The notes beneath the pieces are model-generated. The model ran no database searches. It was given only the letters and a program-made list of their open reading frames with translations, and was not told where the DNA came from. Both the position numbers and the translations under genes were made by a program. DNA of 64,000 nucleotides from Flavobacteriaceae bacterium NBU2977 (GTDB taxonomy: Bacteria; Bacteroidota; Bacteroidia; Flavobacteriales; Flavobacteriaceae), in NCBI GenBank assembly GCA_019931105.1, contig JAIOUW010000001.1:186001-250000 (forward strand), given 5' to 3'. Of the stretch, positions 9,417 through 17,717 are shown one piece after another; the stretch's first letter is position 1; each line of letters starts with the position of its first letter.

Positions 9417-9611
9417 ATGAGTAAAGGAACAGTTAAGTTCTTCAATGATTCCAAAGGATATGGGTTTATCACTGAAGACGGTTCAAACGAAGATCATTTT
9501 GTACACATTTCTGGCTTGATCGATGAAGTTCGAGAAGGTGATGTAGTGGAATTTGAACTACAACAAGGTAAAAAAGGATTGAACGCCGTTAATGTGAAGG
9601 TAGTTGACTAG
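9417..9611 (+). CDS. Cold-shock protein, CspA family
   Basis: A 64-residue single-stranded nucleic-acid chaperone made of one OB-fold cold-shock domain. RNP1 is KGYGFI near residue 14 and RNP2 DHFVHIS near residue 27. It starts with the family's typical SKGTVKFFND. A short AT-rich leader and a strong terminator make it a one-gene transcript. Abundant expression is expected by analogy with the family. Confidence 0.95.
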   Translation: MSKGTVKFFNDSKGYGFITEDGSNEDHFVHISGLIDEVREGDVVEFELQQGKKGLNAVNVKVVD

Positions 9612-9639
9612 GTAGGTATAAGCTTTTTTTATAAGATAG

Positions 9640-9667
9640 CCCTGACAAAATTGTCAGGGTTTTTTTA
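9640..9667 (+). terminator. Terminator of the cold-shock gene
   Basis: CCCTGACAA and TTGTCAGGG form a perfect nine-base stem around AA, followed by eight T. Confidence 0.92.
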
Positions 9668-9708
9668 TGGATTTTTGATCTAAACTTAGTTTTTACGATA
9701 CCTTTTTG

Positions 9709-9716
9709 TAATTTTG
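9709..9716 (+). promoter_or_regulatory. Possible -7 box (TAATTTTG) of microprotein A
   Basis: TAATTTTG matches TAnnTTTG 84 bases before the first microprotein ORF. No convincing -33 TTG is present at 17-23 bases. The same octamer stands before the fourth relative at 28301. Confidence 0.35.
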
Positions 9717-9800
9717 AACCGTTTTAACGCAACCTTTTTCACTCCCCACTATCTTAAGTACAACGCTAAAAATGTTTTCCCCAGAAAACCATTATACTTT

Positions 9801-9893
9801 ATGCTGACCTTTTTTGGAATTCTTTTCTCACTTCTCGTTATCAATATCATTCTTCTGGTGATAAGTCTGCAAGGCACTAAAAATTCGCGGTAA
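9801..9893 (+). CDS. Single-pass membrane microprotein A, 30 residues
   Basis: An ATG-TAA frame of 30 codons encoding a hydrophobic peptide with a transmembrane segment from about residue 4 to 23 and a basic polar tail (GTKNSR). Without gaps it aligns to the ORFs at 9985, 10303 and 28336: Met1, Phe4, Leu11, Asn15 and Ser22 are invariant; position 3 is Thr or Ser, 5 Phe or Leu, 7 Ile or Val, 14 Ile or Leu. The DNA differs among copies, so selection on the protein is the simplest explanation. No Shine-Dalgarno site, as usual here. Function unknown; a type I toxin or a small subunit of a membrane complex are possibilities. Confidence 0.6.
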   Translation: MLTFFGILFSLLVINIILLVISLQGTKNSR

Positions 9894-9935
9894 GAAAATT
9901 AAGGTATTTGATGTTTTCAGTAGGGTTTTGGACCT

Positions 9936-9943
9936 TAAGTTTG
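9936..9943 (+). promoter_or_regulatory. Possible -7 box (TAAGTTTG) of microprotein B
   Basis: TAAGTTTG fits TAnnTTTG and lies 41 bases before the second microprotein ATG. The upstream -33 match is weak (TTTT about 18 bases away). Confidence 0.4.
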
Positions 9944-9984
9944 TTATTCGGTCGTAAATACCATGTTTTTAATCGGCAAATATT

Positions 9985-10074
9985 ATGACCTCCTTTTTTA
10001 CTATTTTGATTTTTCTAATCTTGCTTAACCTCATATTAATTTTATTAAGCGTTGATTTTCGAGACGATTATTAA
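9985..10074 (+). CDS. Single-pass membrane microprotein B, 29 residues
   Basis: An ATG-TAA frame of 29 codons, 91 bases after microprotein A. A very hydrophobic stretch from residue 4 to 23 is followed by an acidic tail (DFRDDY). It shares Met1, Phe4, Phe5, Ile7, Leu8, Leu11, Asn15, Leu18 and Ser22 with A. The tails of the copies differ in charge (A basic, B acidic) while the membrane core is kept. Own -7 box at 9936. Function unknown. Confidence 0.6.
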   Translation: MTSFFTILIFLILLNLILILLSVDFRDDY

Positions 10075-10302
10075 TTACATCCTTTCAAGAGATTCATGCG
10101 TCACGTCAAATTGCCGTATATGAAAGGCCGCGCCAGACGTTAATCGCAAAAAGTGATATAAAGCGTGCCATCGATTTCAAGCACCTTTTCGTTCTAGAAT
10201 ATTTATTTTGTAATTTTTTTCTTACACCAAATTACAATAATACATAATAATATGCGTTAAACACTATGTTAACACCTACTTGTAGACCCCAAAATCTTAG
10301 AC

Positions 10303-10398
10303 ATGATAACCTTTCTTATAATTTTTGCAATTCTGATAGCGCTCAATATTGCACTGATAAAGTACAGTTCTGTGGAATTTGATAATTTGGCAAGTTAA
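10303..10398 (+). CDS. Single-pass membrane microprotein C, 31 residues
   Basis: An ATG-TAA frame of 31 codons, 228 bases after copy B and just before a bidirectional terminator. The membrane segment is about residues 4-19, then Lys20 and a mildly acidic tail. Invariant positions Met1, Thr3, Phe4, Ile7, Leu11, Asn15, Leu18 and Ser22 match the other copies. It is the most diverged of the tandem set. Function unknown. Confidence 0.55.
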   Translation: MITFLIIFAILIALNIALIKYSSVEFDNLAS

Positions 10399-10436
10399 TT
10401 CATTGGCATTAGGTCTGGCCTAGGCCTTAGAGAAAT

Positions 10437-10490
10437 AAAAGATAAAGGGCCCGTGTGAAATTTTCGCACGGACCCTTTATCTTTTTTACG
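10437..10490. terminator. Bidirectional terminator between microprotein C and the immunophilin
   Basis: The arms AAAGATAAAGGG and CCCTTTATCTTT pair perfectly, with an inner CCGTG/CACGG stem and A/T runs on both outer sides, so it can stop transcription from either direction. Confidence 0.85.
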
Positions 10491-10497
10491 TGAGGTT

Positions 10498-11430
10498 TTA
10501 TTGCGCTTTAAGCAACTCTACATCGAACAGCAAGGTTGCATTTGAAGGTATCACCCCTCCTGCACCAGCCTCCCCATAGCCCAAATCGGAGGGAATCACG
10601 AAACGAGCCTTGTCGCCCACATTTAGAAGAGCTATACCTTCATCCCAGCCCTGAATAACTTGGCCTACACCAAGTTGAAATTCGATAGGTTGCTTCCTTT
10701 TATACGATGAATCGAAAACCTGTCCGCTCAAAAGGGCTCCCTCATAATGCACGGATACCATTTGACCCTTTTGGGCTTTTGGACCACTTCCCTTTTGAAC
10801 AATTTTGTACCTAAGCCCACTATTCGTCTTGTCAAAACCAGCGGCTACTTTTTCCAATTCGGCTTCCTGTTTGGCCTTTGCTTCGGCCACACGCTTTTCT
10901 TTTGAACTTTTGAAATCTTCAAAGGCTTTTTTGGCCTCCCAATTTCGAGCCTCGTCGCCTATTCTTACGATCTCAAGACTTTCTATACTATCACCTTGCT
11001 CTATGGCATCGACAACTTCTTGACCCCCTTCGACATGGCCGAATACGGTATGTTTGTTATCCAACCAGGGCGTGGCCACATGCGTAATGAAAAACTGGCT
11101 TCCATTGGTTCCGGGACCAGCGTTCGCCATCGACAAGACGCCTGGGCCTTCATGTCTAAGATCACCATGAAATTCATCGTCGAATTTATACCCTGGGTCA
11201 CCCATACCCGTTCCTTGAGGACACCCCCCTTGAATCATAAAATCAGGTATGACCCTATGGAATTTCAACCCGTTATAATAGGGCTCACCTTTTGATTTGG
11301 CACTATTCTCCAGATTTCCTTCGGCGAGGGCAACAAAGTTTCCGACCGTTCCGGGCGTTTTGTCATAGGTAAGTTTGATAAGTATCTCTCCTTTTGTAGT
11401 ATTGAATTTTGCGTAGATTCCGTCTTGCAT
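10498..11430 (-). CDS. Dual-family immunophilin: cyclophilin fused to FKBP
   Basis: A 310-residue peptidyl-prolyl cis-trans isomerase with two unrelated folds. Residues 5-150 are a cyclophilin ([50 protein letters not shown] split over its core). Residues 155-200 are a charged helical linker. Residues 205-310 are an FKBP domain ([42 protein letters not shown]). There is no signal peptide, so it is cytoplasmic. Cyclophilin-FKBP fusions are known from Flavobacterium and a few other lineages. Single gene; the start MQDGIYAKF is well placed for the cyclophilin strand. Confidence 0.93.
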   Translation of the reverse strand: MQDGIYAKFNTTKGEILIKLTYDKTPGTVGNFVALAEGNLENSAKSKGEPYYNGLKFHRVIPDFMIQGGCPQGTGMGDPGYKFDDEFHGDLRHEGPGVLSMANAGPGTNGSQFFITHVATPWLDNKHTVFGHVEGGQEVVDAIEQGDSIESLEIVRIGDEARNWEAKKAFEDFKSSKEKRVAEAKAKQEAELEKVAAGFDKTNSGLRYKIVQKGSGPKAQKGQMVSVHYEGALLSGQVFDSSYKRKQPIEFQLGVGQVIQGWDEGIALLNVGDKARFVIPSDLGYGEAGAGGVIPSNATLLFDVELLKAQ

Positions 11431-11578
11431 TTTGCTTTTTTTAATGAAGCGGCAAAGATAGGGAATAAAGTTACATTTACCTTTTGGAAATAGGAGAAGC
11501 AGGCATCTAGCAGAATGGTTGAAAGGTATTGAAGTTCCAATGGAAAATGGATAATACGCACTTTTACCTATAGGAACA

Positions 11579-12958
11579 CTATTCTATGACGATACCATAC
11601 TTGTCAAAAAGATAAACAAGGCTTGCCATCGCCGCGGTGCCCAATTGCAATTCCCGTTTATTGACATGTTCGAAAGTATCGTTCTCGGCATGATGATGAT
11701 CGAAATACCGTTGCGAATCGGGTCTCAAGCCCGCCAAAACGATCTCATCATTCTTCAGCGGACCGATATCGGCCCCGCTACCTCCTTTCTTGAATGAATG
11801 TACGCCGTACGGTTCAAAGAGCTTTGACCAACCCAAAATACGGTCAAAATTCGAGGAAGAACAGTCAAAAGAAAAACCACGGGGCGAAAAACCGCCAGCA
11901 TCGCTTTCCAAGGCAAATACATGCCGCTCTTTGATACTCTTGGCTATGGCCGCATATTTGTTACCTCCCCGCATTCCGTTCTCTTCGTTCATGAACAAGA
12001 CCACGCGTAAGGTTCTTTGAGGTCGATAGCCTGTAATTCTTAAGAGGTTCAGAACATCCATACTCTGAACGCAACCTGCACCATCGTCATGGGCACCATC
12101 GCCAAGGTCCCATGAATCGAGATGGCCACCGACGACCATGATTTCATCTGGAAAGCGACTTCCTTTGATCTCGCCAACAACATTATAAGATTCTACATCT
12201 TCCAACTGTTTGCAATTTTGTTTGAAATAGAACTTCATCCCCGGGTTCAACTTCAAGGTGGCACTCAGAAGATCGGCACCATTGGTGCTTATGGCAGCTG
12301 CGGGAATTCTTTCTGGCACGGGCAATTCCCCATAAGACATTGAACCCGTATGTGGGTAATCGTCGAGCCGAAGGTTCATCGAACGAACAATAACACCAAT
12401 CGCTCCATATTTAGCTGCTTCAGCGGCCCCTGAATACCTTTGATCGACACAACCCGAATAGGCCTGAAAAGTATTGATCAAAGTGGGATCCATCTCGCGG
12501 TTATAAAACACTATTTTTCCTTCGATATTGGACCGACCTAATTCGGCTAACTGCCCAATTTTTTTGACTTCGACAACATTCGCCTTGATTCCCGCCGGTG
12601 GTGTGGCGACCGAGCCACCAAGGGCACAAATAGGCACGGTATTCGTCAGACCGGGAGAAGTCTCTATAAATGCATATTCTGGCGTGCCCCTAACCCATTT
12701 GGGCACTAGCACAGGTTGTAACCAAACCCGGTCCAAGCCAAGGGAATCCAATTGTACCTTTGTAAAGTCTACCGCTTGCTGGGCTTGCACCGAACCTGAC
12801 AATCTCCCCCCGATCTGATTCGATAAGTGATTCAACCAATCATAAGCCTTTCCTTTGGTCAGGGCAGCATCGTAAATGGCTTTGATCTGAGATTCATCTT
12901 CAGATTGGCCGAAAGTCGATAGCGCGGCCAGAAGCAATAGTGTCAGTATTTTTTTCAT
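11579..12958 (-). CDS. Secreted M28-family zinc aminopeptidase
   Basis: A 459-residue exported metallopeptidase with a signal peptide of about 18 residues (ALSTFGQS). A protease-associated-like insert covers about residues 120-260. The M28 metal site is visible as [19 protein letters not shown] (His and bridging Asp), NEENG (catalytic Glu pair), ESDAGG (Asp) and [13 protein letters not shown] (His). It probably removes N-terminal residues from periplasmic or external peptides. Its ATG overlaps the stop of the upstream PPK2 gene by four bases, so the two are translationally coupled. Confidence 0.9.
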   Translation of the reverse strand: MKKILTLLLLAALSTFGQSEDESQIKAIYDAALTKGKAYDWLNHLSNQIGGRLSGSVQAQQAVDFTKVQLDSLGLDRVWLQPVLVPKWVRGTPEYAFIETSPGLTNTVPICALGGSVATPPAGIKANVVEVKKIGQLAELGRSNIEGKIVFYNREMDPTLINTFQAYSGCVDQRYSGAAEAAKYGAIGVIVRSMNLRLDDYPHTGSMSYGELPVPERIPAAAISTNGADLLSATLKLNPGMKFYFKQNCKQLEDVESYNVVGEIKGSRFPDEIMVVGGHLDSWDLGDGAHDDGAGCVQSMDVLNLLRITGYRPQRTLRVVLFMNEENGMRGGNKYAAIAKSIKERHVFALESDAGGFSPRGFSFDCSSSNFDRILGWSKLFEPYGVHSFKKGGSGADIGPLKNDEIVLAGLRPDSQRYFDHHHAENDTFEHVNKRELQLGTAAMASLVYLFDKYGIVIE

Positions 12959-13839
12959 TTTACCTCTTTTTCCAGCTGATTTCGATACATTTCGAGATTC
13001 TCTTTGACCTTATCATCGAGCTCAGGTTCTTGTATATCGGTATATTTTTTTAACTCTTCGAGCAATATGGAAGCAACGATGGCCCTGGCCGCCTTCTTGT
13101 TATCGGCAGGAACCACATACCAAGGCGCGTGCGGTCTAGAAGTTCTATTGATGGCATCTTCGTAACACTCTTGATACTTGTCCCAAAGTTCTCGTTCTTT
13201 TAAGTCGCCCGGCGAGAATTTCCAGTTTTTTCTTCGCAACGCCAATCTTCGCAGTAACCGTAGCCGCTGTTCTTCTTTTGAAAGGTGCAGAAAAAACTTG
13301 AAAACGATCGTACCATTTGCGGCAATATGCCTTTCAAAATTATTAATCTGTTCGAACCGTGCATCCCAAAACTGTTGGTCTATATCGGACACTTGCCGAA
13401 TATTTGGGATATTTTCTCCCAATATATATTCCGGATGTACCCGCGTTACCAAAACATTTTCATAATGAGTACGGTTAAACACACCGAATTTGCCCCTTGC
13501 GGGCAGCGCAATGTAATGTCTCCAGATATAATCGTGCTTCAATTCTAGCTCTGTGGGCACCTTAAAACTATGAACAACAACGCCCCGCGCATTAAAATCT
13601 TTGAAAACTTCTCGAATCAAACTGTCTTTACCCGCCGTATCGGTACCTTGTAGGCACACCAAGACACTATATTTGCCATGCGCATACAAAGTGTCTTGAA
13701 ATTTCCCCAGCATTTCGCGAGTCGTTTCCAAATACTTCTTTAGTTCTTTTTTTGTAGCCCCAAGGTCATCGCTCGTAGGGCAATCTGACAATTTTATGTC
13801 ATTATGGACTTTGTACCCATTGATATTTGGCATTTTCAT
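12955..13839 (-). CDS. Polyphosphate kinase 2 family protein
   Basis: A 294-residue PPK2-family phosphotransferase that uses polyphosphate to phosphorylate nucleoside mono- or diphosphates. Walker A is GTDTAGKDS near residue 66, the lid module is FNRTHYENVLVTRVHPE, and the downstream RLRLLRRLALRRKNWKF and PHAPWYVVPADNKKAAR blocks are typical. Single-domain length suggests class I or III; I cannot separate AMP from ADP preference here. ATG at 13839 (MKMPN) is used; a second ATG two codons later is equally possible. First gene of the pair with the M28 peptidase. Confidence 0.88.
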   Translation of the reverse strand: MKMPNINGYKVHNDIKLSDCPTSDDLGATKKELKKYLETTREMLGKFQDTLYAHGKYSVLVCLQGTDTAGKDSLIREVFKDFNARGVVVHSFKVPTELELKHDYIWRHYIALPARGKFGVFNRTHYENVLVTRVHPEYILGENIPNIRQVSDIDQQFWDARFEQINNFERHIAANGTIVFKFFLHLSKEEQRLRLLRRLALRRKNWKFSPGDLKERELWDKYQECYEDAINRTSRPHAPWYVVPADNKKAARAIVASILLEELKKYTDIQEPELDDKVKENLEMYRNQLEKEVK

Positions 13840-14020
13840 GCTCCGAATATAAAATAAATGATCGTTGAAATGCAGATAATGTTAAAAAAAAAGACCGTTC
13901 AACCGTGTTAAAAACCGCTTTATCCAATTTATAGGCATTGGTCTTCGTTCCATCGAAAAAATAGGGTCTAGATGTGTTTCTAGGCGTAATTTTACCGTGT
14001 AAGATTCCCAAATTTTACTT

Positions 14021-14725
14021 ATGAAAACCTATGATCTTATGAAGAAATTATATTCGTGGGCCAGCCTTTTGGCACTTTGCCTTTTTTCTTCTTTCGCTCC
14101 GTACAGCGCCTGTGAATATGCCAGTTCGAACTTGGGATTTGCCAAGGCACAGACCGAAAAGGCCATTGCCGAGAACAACCTTAACAAGGTTCGTTTCTTT
14201 ACTTACAAAGCCCTCAATGCCATTGAAAAAACAAAAAATGATCTTGACAAATGTGGATGCGTAGATGCCGATACCTTAATTTCTTATGGAAAAGAAGACC
14301 TCAAAAAGGCCGTTAGAACGTCAAGTCTTAGCAAAGCCAAAGAACATTTGCAAATTGCCCTAAAAAACACCTTCGGAAGTATTGAAGCGTTGGAGAACCA
14401 TGGTCTTCACAAAAACAAATACCCAGACAATGTTCTTGCTATGAATACAGCTGACTCACCAAATTTGGCGGTACCCTCTAAAATAAGCGAAGAAGAGCTA
14501 TTACACCACAAAATTGACGTTTCTTTGATGTACTATGAAATTTCATTGAATGAAATAGTAACAACGGTAAATTGCGAGGATGCCAGAGCCTATGCGACCC
14601 GGGTAATCGGTATCTGTGAAACCGAACTTTTGAAGCCAAATTTATCGGATGGCAAAAAATACTACAATCTTCGAACCAAGGAAATCACGGTCGCTGCGCT
14701 GCAAAAGTTAAAACGTTGCAATTAA
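14021..14725 (+). CDS. Secreted helical protein of unknown function
   Basis: A 234-residue protein I do not recognise. A hydrophobic segment at about residues 13-28 ending SSFAPYSAC suggests export. The rest is mostly amphipathic helix, rich in Lys, Glu and Ala, with repeated AK.....A patterns such as NLGFAKAQTEKAIAENN and SLSKAKEHLQIALKN that resemble helical hairpins. Cysteines pair as KCGC near residue 77. A shorter start at 14039 (MKKLYSW) would give a more standard signal peptide. Convergent with the sigma-54 regulator, with eight bases between the stops. Confidence 0.65.
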   Translation: MKTYDLMKKLYSWASLLALCLFSSFAPYSACEYASSNLGFAKAQTEKAIAENNLNKVRFFTYKALNAIEKTKNDLDKCGCVDADTLISYGKEDLKKAVRTSSLSKAKEHLQIALKNTFGSIEALENHGLHKNKYPDNVLAMNTADSPNLAVPSKISEEELLHHKIDVSLMYYEISLNEIVTTVNCEDARAYATRVIGICETELLKPNLSDGKKYYNLRTKEITVAALQKLKRCN

Positions 14726-14733
14726 TGGGCCCA

Positions 14734-15897
14734 TTATTTGCTTGCGAACAACTTAACATCTTCTTCTGAAACCTCTTTTCCTCCCAAAATGATCAGTCGT
14801 TCCACAACGTTTCGAAGTTCCCTGACATTTCCGGTCCAATCATTACTCTTTAACAAATCAATGGCCTTATCGGAAAACACTTTTGGGGCAATACCTTGTT
14901 CTGAAGCTATTTTTTGTGCAAAATGGTCGATCAACATCGGAATATCATCCCTTCGGTCGTTCAAGGCCGGAACCTTGATCAATATCACCGCCAAACGGTG
15001 ATAAAGGTCTTCCCGAAACTTACCATCTTTTATTTCTTGCTGCAAGTTCTTGTTCGTCGCGGCAACCACCCTGACATCCACTTTAATATCCTTGTCGGTA
15101 CCTACCCTTGAAATCTTGTTCTCTTGTAGCGCCCTTAGAACTTTGGCTTGGGCAGATAGGCTCATGTCTCCTATCTCATCCAAAAAGATCGTACCCTTGT
15201 TGGCCGCCTCGAACTTGCCCGCCCTATCACGCACCGCTGAGGTAAAAGCACCTTTTACATGGCCAAAAAGCTCACTCTCTATTAGTTCGGAAGGAATGGC
15301 GGCACAGTTCACTTCAATGAAGGGGGCTTTGTTGCGTTGGCTCTTCTGGTGGATCCAATGTGCGACCAGTTCTTTACCGGTTCCATTAGAACCTGTAATC
15401 AAAACACGGGCATCTGTCGGGGCCACTTTTTCGATCATTTCCTTAATATTGGCGATCGCTTTGCTGTCACCTACCATTTCGTAGTTCTTGCCAACTTTTT
15501 TCTTTAGAATCTTGTTCTCGACAATCAATTCTTTACGGTCGAGGGCATTGCGCACGGTAGTCAACAAACGATTAAGATCGGGGGGTTTCGATATATAATC
15601 AAAAGCACCCAAACGCATGGTATTGACCGCCGTATCAAGATCGCCATGGCCCGAAATCATTATAAATGGAACCTCTGGTTTTATTTTTCTACAGGCCTCC
15701 AATACTTCGACACCATCCATTTTTGGCATCTTGATATCGCACAATACAAGGTCGTAATCATTGTTTTTGACGGCCTCGAGACCTTTCAGGCCATCTTCGG
15801 CCTCTTCTACTTCGTAGGTATCGCTTTCTTCGGAAAGTATTTTCAGCAGCACCCTTCGTATTGCCGATTCATCTTCAATGACCAAAATTTTAGGCAT
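14734..15897 (-). CDS. Sigma-54-dependent response regulator lacking a DNA-binding domain
   Basis: A 387-residue NtrC-type regulator. Residues 1-120 are a receiver domain with phospho-acceptor Asp54 in LVLCDIKMPKMDG. Residues 140-375 are the AAA+ activator domain: Walker A GSNGTGKE, the sigma-54 contact loop GAFTSA, and the R-finger region. The protein ends at VKLFASK right after the AAA+ lid, so the usual Fis-type helix-turn-helix is missing. It must activate sigma-54 RNA polymerase from solution or through a partner. No histidine kinase is adjacent. The next gene upstream in its direction is the DUF6268 gene, 11 bases away. Confidence 0.92.
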   Translation of the reverse strand: MPKILVIEDESAIRRVLLKILSEESDTYEVEEAEDGLKGLEAVKNNDYDLVLCDIKMPKMDGVEVLEACRKIKPEVPFIMISGHGDLDTAVNTMRLGAFDYISKPPDLNRLLTTVRNALDRKELIVENKILKKKVGKNYEMVGDSKAIANIKEMIEKVAPTDARVLITGSNGTGKELVAHWIHQKSQRNKAPFIEVNCAAIPSELIESELFGHVKGAFTSAVRDRAGKFEAANKGTIFLDEIGDMSLSAQAKVLRALQENKISRVGTDKDIKVDVRVVAATNKNLQQEIKDGKFREDLYHRLAVILIKVPALNDRRDDIPMLIDHFAQKIASEQGIAPKVFSDKAIDLLKSNDWTGNVRELRNVVERLIILGGKEVSEEDVKLFASK

Positions 15898-15908
15898 AAT
15901 CTTTCTAT

Positions 15909-16793
15909 TTATAATCCAATTCTAAACCCGGTTCTGAAATAGAAGCTGGGTTTGTCGTTCAATGTAAAAATATCATTTCTATCGCTATCCCTCAAAACCC
16001 CACTTTGAAATAACGTATGGCCCAAAAAACCATAGAAAGACATGGTCTTGTTCAGATTGCGCGAATACCCCAATGTAACCAATGCCGCCGATGAGGAAAT
16101 CGATGAGGCAAAACCGGCATCGGGCAAAACCGTACTGTTCTGTAAATTCACAAAATAACCGTCTAAAATAAACTCGGTCTGAATGATATTTTTCTCTTTA
16201 AAATGGAACTTTAATCCTGTTTTTGGAACCCCGACCACATAGGTCCAATTCGGGCGAAACCTTTTTTCATAGTAGACTATCGGCAAAGGAATCCTCAAGG
16301 CGACCGTAGAATTATAGGCAATACCCAATACCAATCGTTCAGGCTTGGGTATTTTTTGTCTATCTCTAAACGCACCTATGGTCGCGTTAATCGAAAAGTC
16401 TCCATTTTCCAAGGGATTTATCAAAGTCGATGCCAAACGTGGTGTCAATACCCCAACAAATCGCCAATCTTCATTGTATTTCATCACATAGGCCATATTA
16501 AGGTCTACTACGTGCAAGTAGCTCAAACCCTCTTCTCCCAACACAATATCATCTCTTTGCAAGTCGTACGCCAAACGATTATACTCCGCTCCGACAACGA
16601 TATTATTGCTATCTCTCACTTTGATGGGTACGTTTGCGACCAACTTGATCCGTGATAATTTGGCGCCTGCATCATTGCGAGGCATGAGCATATACTCAAA
16701 ACGGAAGACATCGGGAGTCTGAGAAAACCCATAACCCGCCATAAGACAATATGCCAATAAGCTTATGACGATCAATCGACTCCTAACCCCCAT
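15909..16793 (-). CDS. DUF6268-like outer-membrane beta-barrel protein
   Basis: A 294-residue exported protein with a signal peptide to about residue 25 (GYGFSQ). The rest alternates polar and aromatic residues in short beta strands (ANVPIKVRDSN, LVLGIAYNSTVALRI, WTYVVGVPKTGLKF) and ends in Phe-Arg-Ile-Gly-Leu, as in outer-membrane barrels. I recall this pattern as DUF6268. The role is unknown. Its first 22 bases overlap the end of the MscS gene, and it lies just before the sigma-54 regulator, so all three may form one transcript. Confidence 0.7.
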   Translation of the reverse strand: MGVRSRLIVISLLAYCLMAGYGFSQTPDVFRFEYMLMPRNDAGAKLSRIKLVANVPIKVRDSNNIVVGAEYNRLAYDLQRDDIVLGEEGLSYLHVVDLNMAYVMKYNEDWRFVGVLTPRLASTLINPLENGDFSINATIGAFRDRQKIPKPERLVLGIAYNSTVALRIPLPIVYYEKRFRPNWTYVVGVPKTGLKFHFKEKNIIQTEFILDGYFVNLQNSTVLPDAGFASSISSSAALVTLGYSRNLNKTMSFYGFLGHTLFQSGVLRDSDRNDIFTLNDKPSFYFRTGFRIGL

Positions 16794-17716
16794 TCCTTGT
16801 CTGTATTTGCCACTGCACTATGTTGAAACGGATTTTTTTGGTAAATGTGTATATCTCGCTGAGGAAAAGGTATCGTGATATTGTTCTTTCTGAATTCTTC
16901 ATCGATCCTGTAGCGAATATTACTTTTTATGCGCGGGTCGCCAAAACTGTCGTTGGTATAGAAATTAATCGAGAATATCAACGCGGAGTCACCAAAATCA
17001 TCGAACAGCACAAAAGGTTTGGGATTTTTCAAAACTCCTTTTTGATTGTTCACTATTTCTTCCAATATCCTGGTCACTAATTTTACATCACTTCCATAGG
17101 CAACACCGACAACAACATTTTCTCGGGTCGTTTTATGGTTTTGGGTGTAATTGTATACGATATCGCTGATAAACTTGTGGTTGGGCACTATGACTACCTT
17201 ATCATCTCTGGTAATTGCCCTGGTCGTTCGCAACTTAATATCGAAAACCTTACCTACTTTGCCGTCGACCTCGACGATGTCGCCAACATGGACCGATTTA
17301 TCCAAGATTATAAAAATACCGCCGATAAGATCTTGAAAAAGTTCTTGTAACGCAAGGCCAAGACCGACAAATAAGGCGGCCGAAGCCGTGATCAACAACG
17401 TAATATCGATACCCGCCGCACTCATGGTAAAAAGTATCACTACCAAATAGACGACGTACTTAATGAACTTGAAGATGCTAATGAACTTTAGCTTGTCATC
17501 GGCCACCATCTTTCGCGTGAACAGTTGTCGTAGCCATTTTAGAAAAAAACTGGTGACAATAAAAGCTAGAGTAAGAAGTAGTAACAGGCCAATGGTTATG
17601 TCAATACGGTTGTCGCCCTCACCAATATGCAGGCCGATGTCCAAGAACTCCTTCACGGCACCCCAAATGTCTTCTTCTATGATCTCCCTTACCTTATTCG
17701 GTTCTTCTTGATTCAT
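16772..17716 (-). CDS. MscS-family mechanosensitive channel
   Basis: A 314-residue inner-membrane channel of the small-conductance mechanosensitive family. Helices at about residues 40-62, 85-105 and 108-130 are followed by the pore-lining, Gly/Ala-rich TM3 (SAALFVGLGLALQELFQDL) and the MscS beta domain with HVGDIVEVDGKVGKV and VPNHKFI. It opens on membrane tension to release solutes during osmotic downshock. It lies one base after the stop of the ABC permease gene, so transcription is probably shared. A second MscS-like gene is at 35126. Confidence 0.9.
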   Translation of the reverse strand: MNQEEPNKVREIIEEDIWGAVKEFLDIGLHIGEGDNRIDITIGLLLLLTLAFIVTSFFLKWLRQLFTRKMVADDKLKFISIFKFIKYVVYLVVILFTMSAAGIDITLLITASAALFVGLGLALQELFQDLIGGIFIILDKSVHVGDIVEVDGKVGKVFDIKLRTTRAITRDDKVVIVPNHKFISDIVYNYTQNHKTTRENVVVGVAYGSDVKLVTRILEEIVNNQKGVLKNPKPFVLFDDFGDSALIFSINFYTNDSFGDPRIKSNIRYRIDEEFRKNNITIPFPQRDIHIYQKNPFQHSAVANTDKEWGLGVD

Positions 17717-17717
17717 A

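Larger units (their letters stand above)
9612..10497. other. 886-bp gap carrying three tandem microprotein genes
   Basis: No ORF of 60 codons or more. It holds the csp terminator, three tandem plus-strand ORFs of 29-31 codons for related hydrophobic peptides (9801, 9985, 10303), two matches to the -7 consensus, and a bidirectional terminator at the right end. Between 10075 and 10302 I see only AT-rich DNA without an ORF. Confidence 0.6.
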
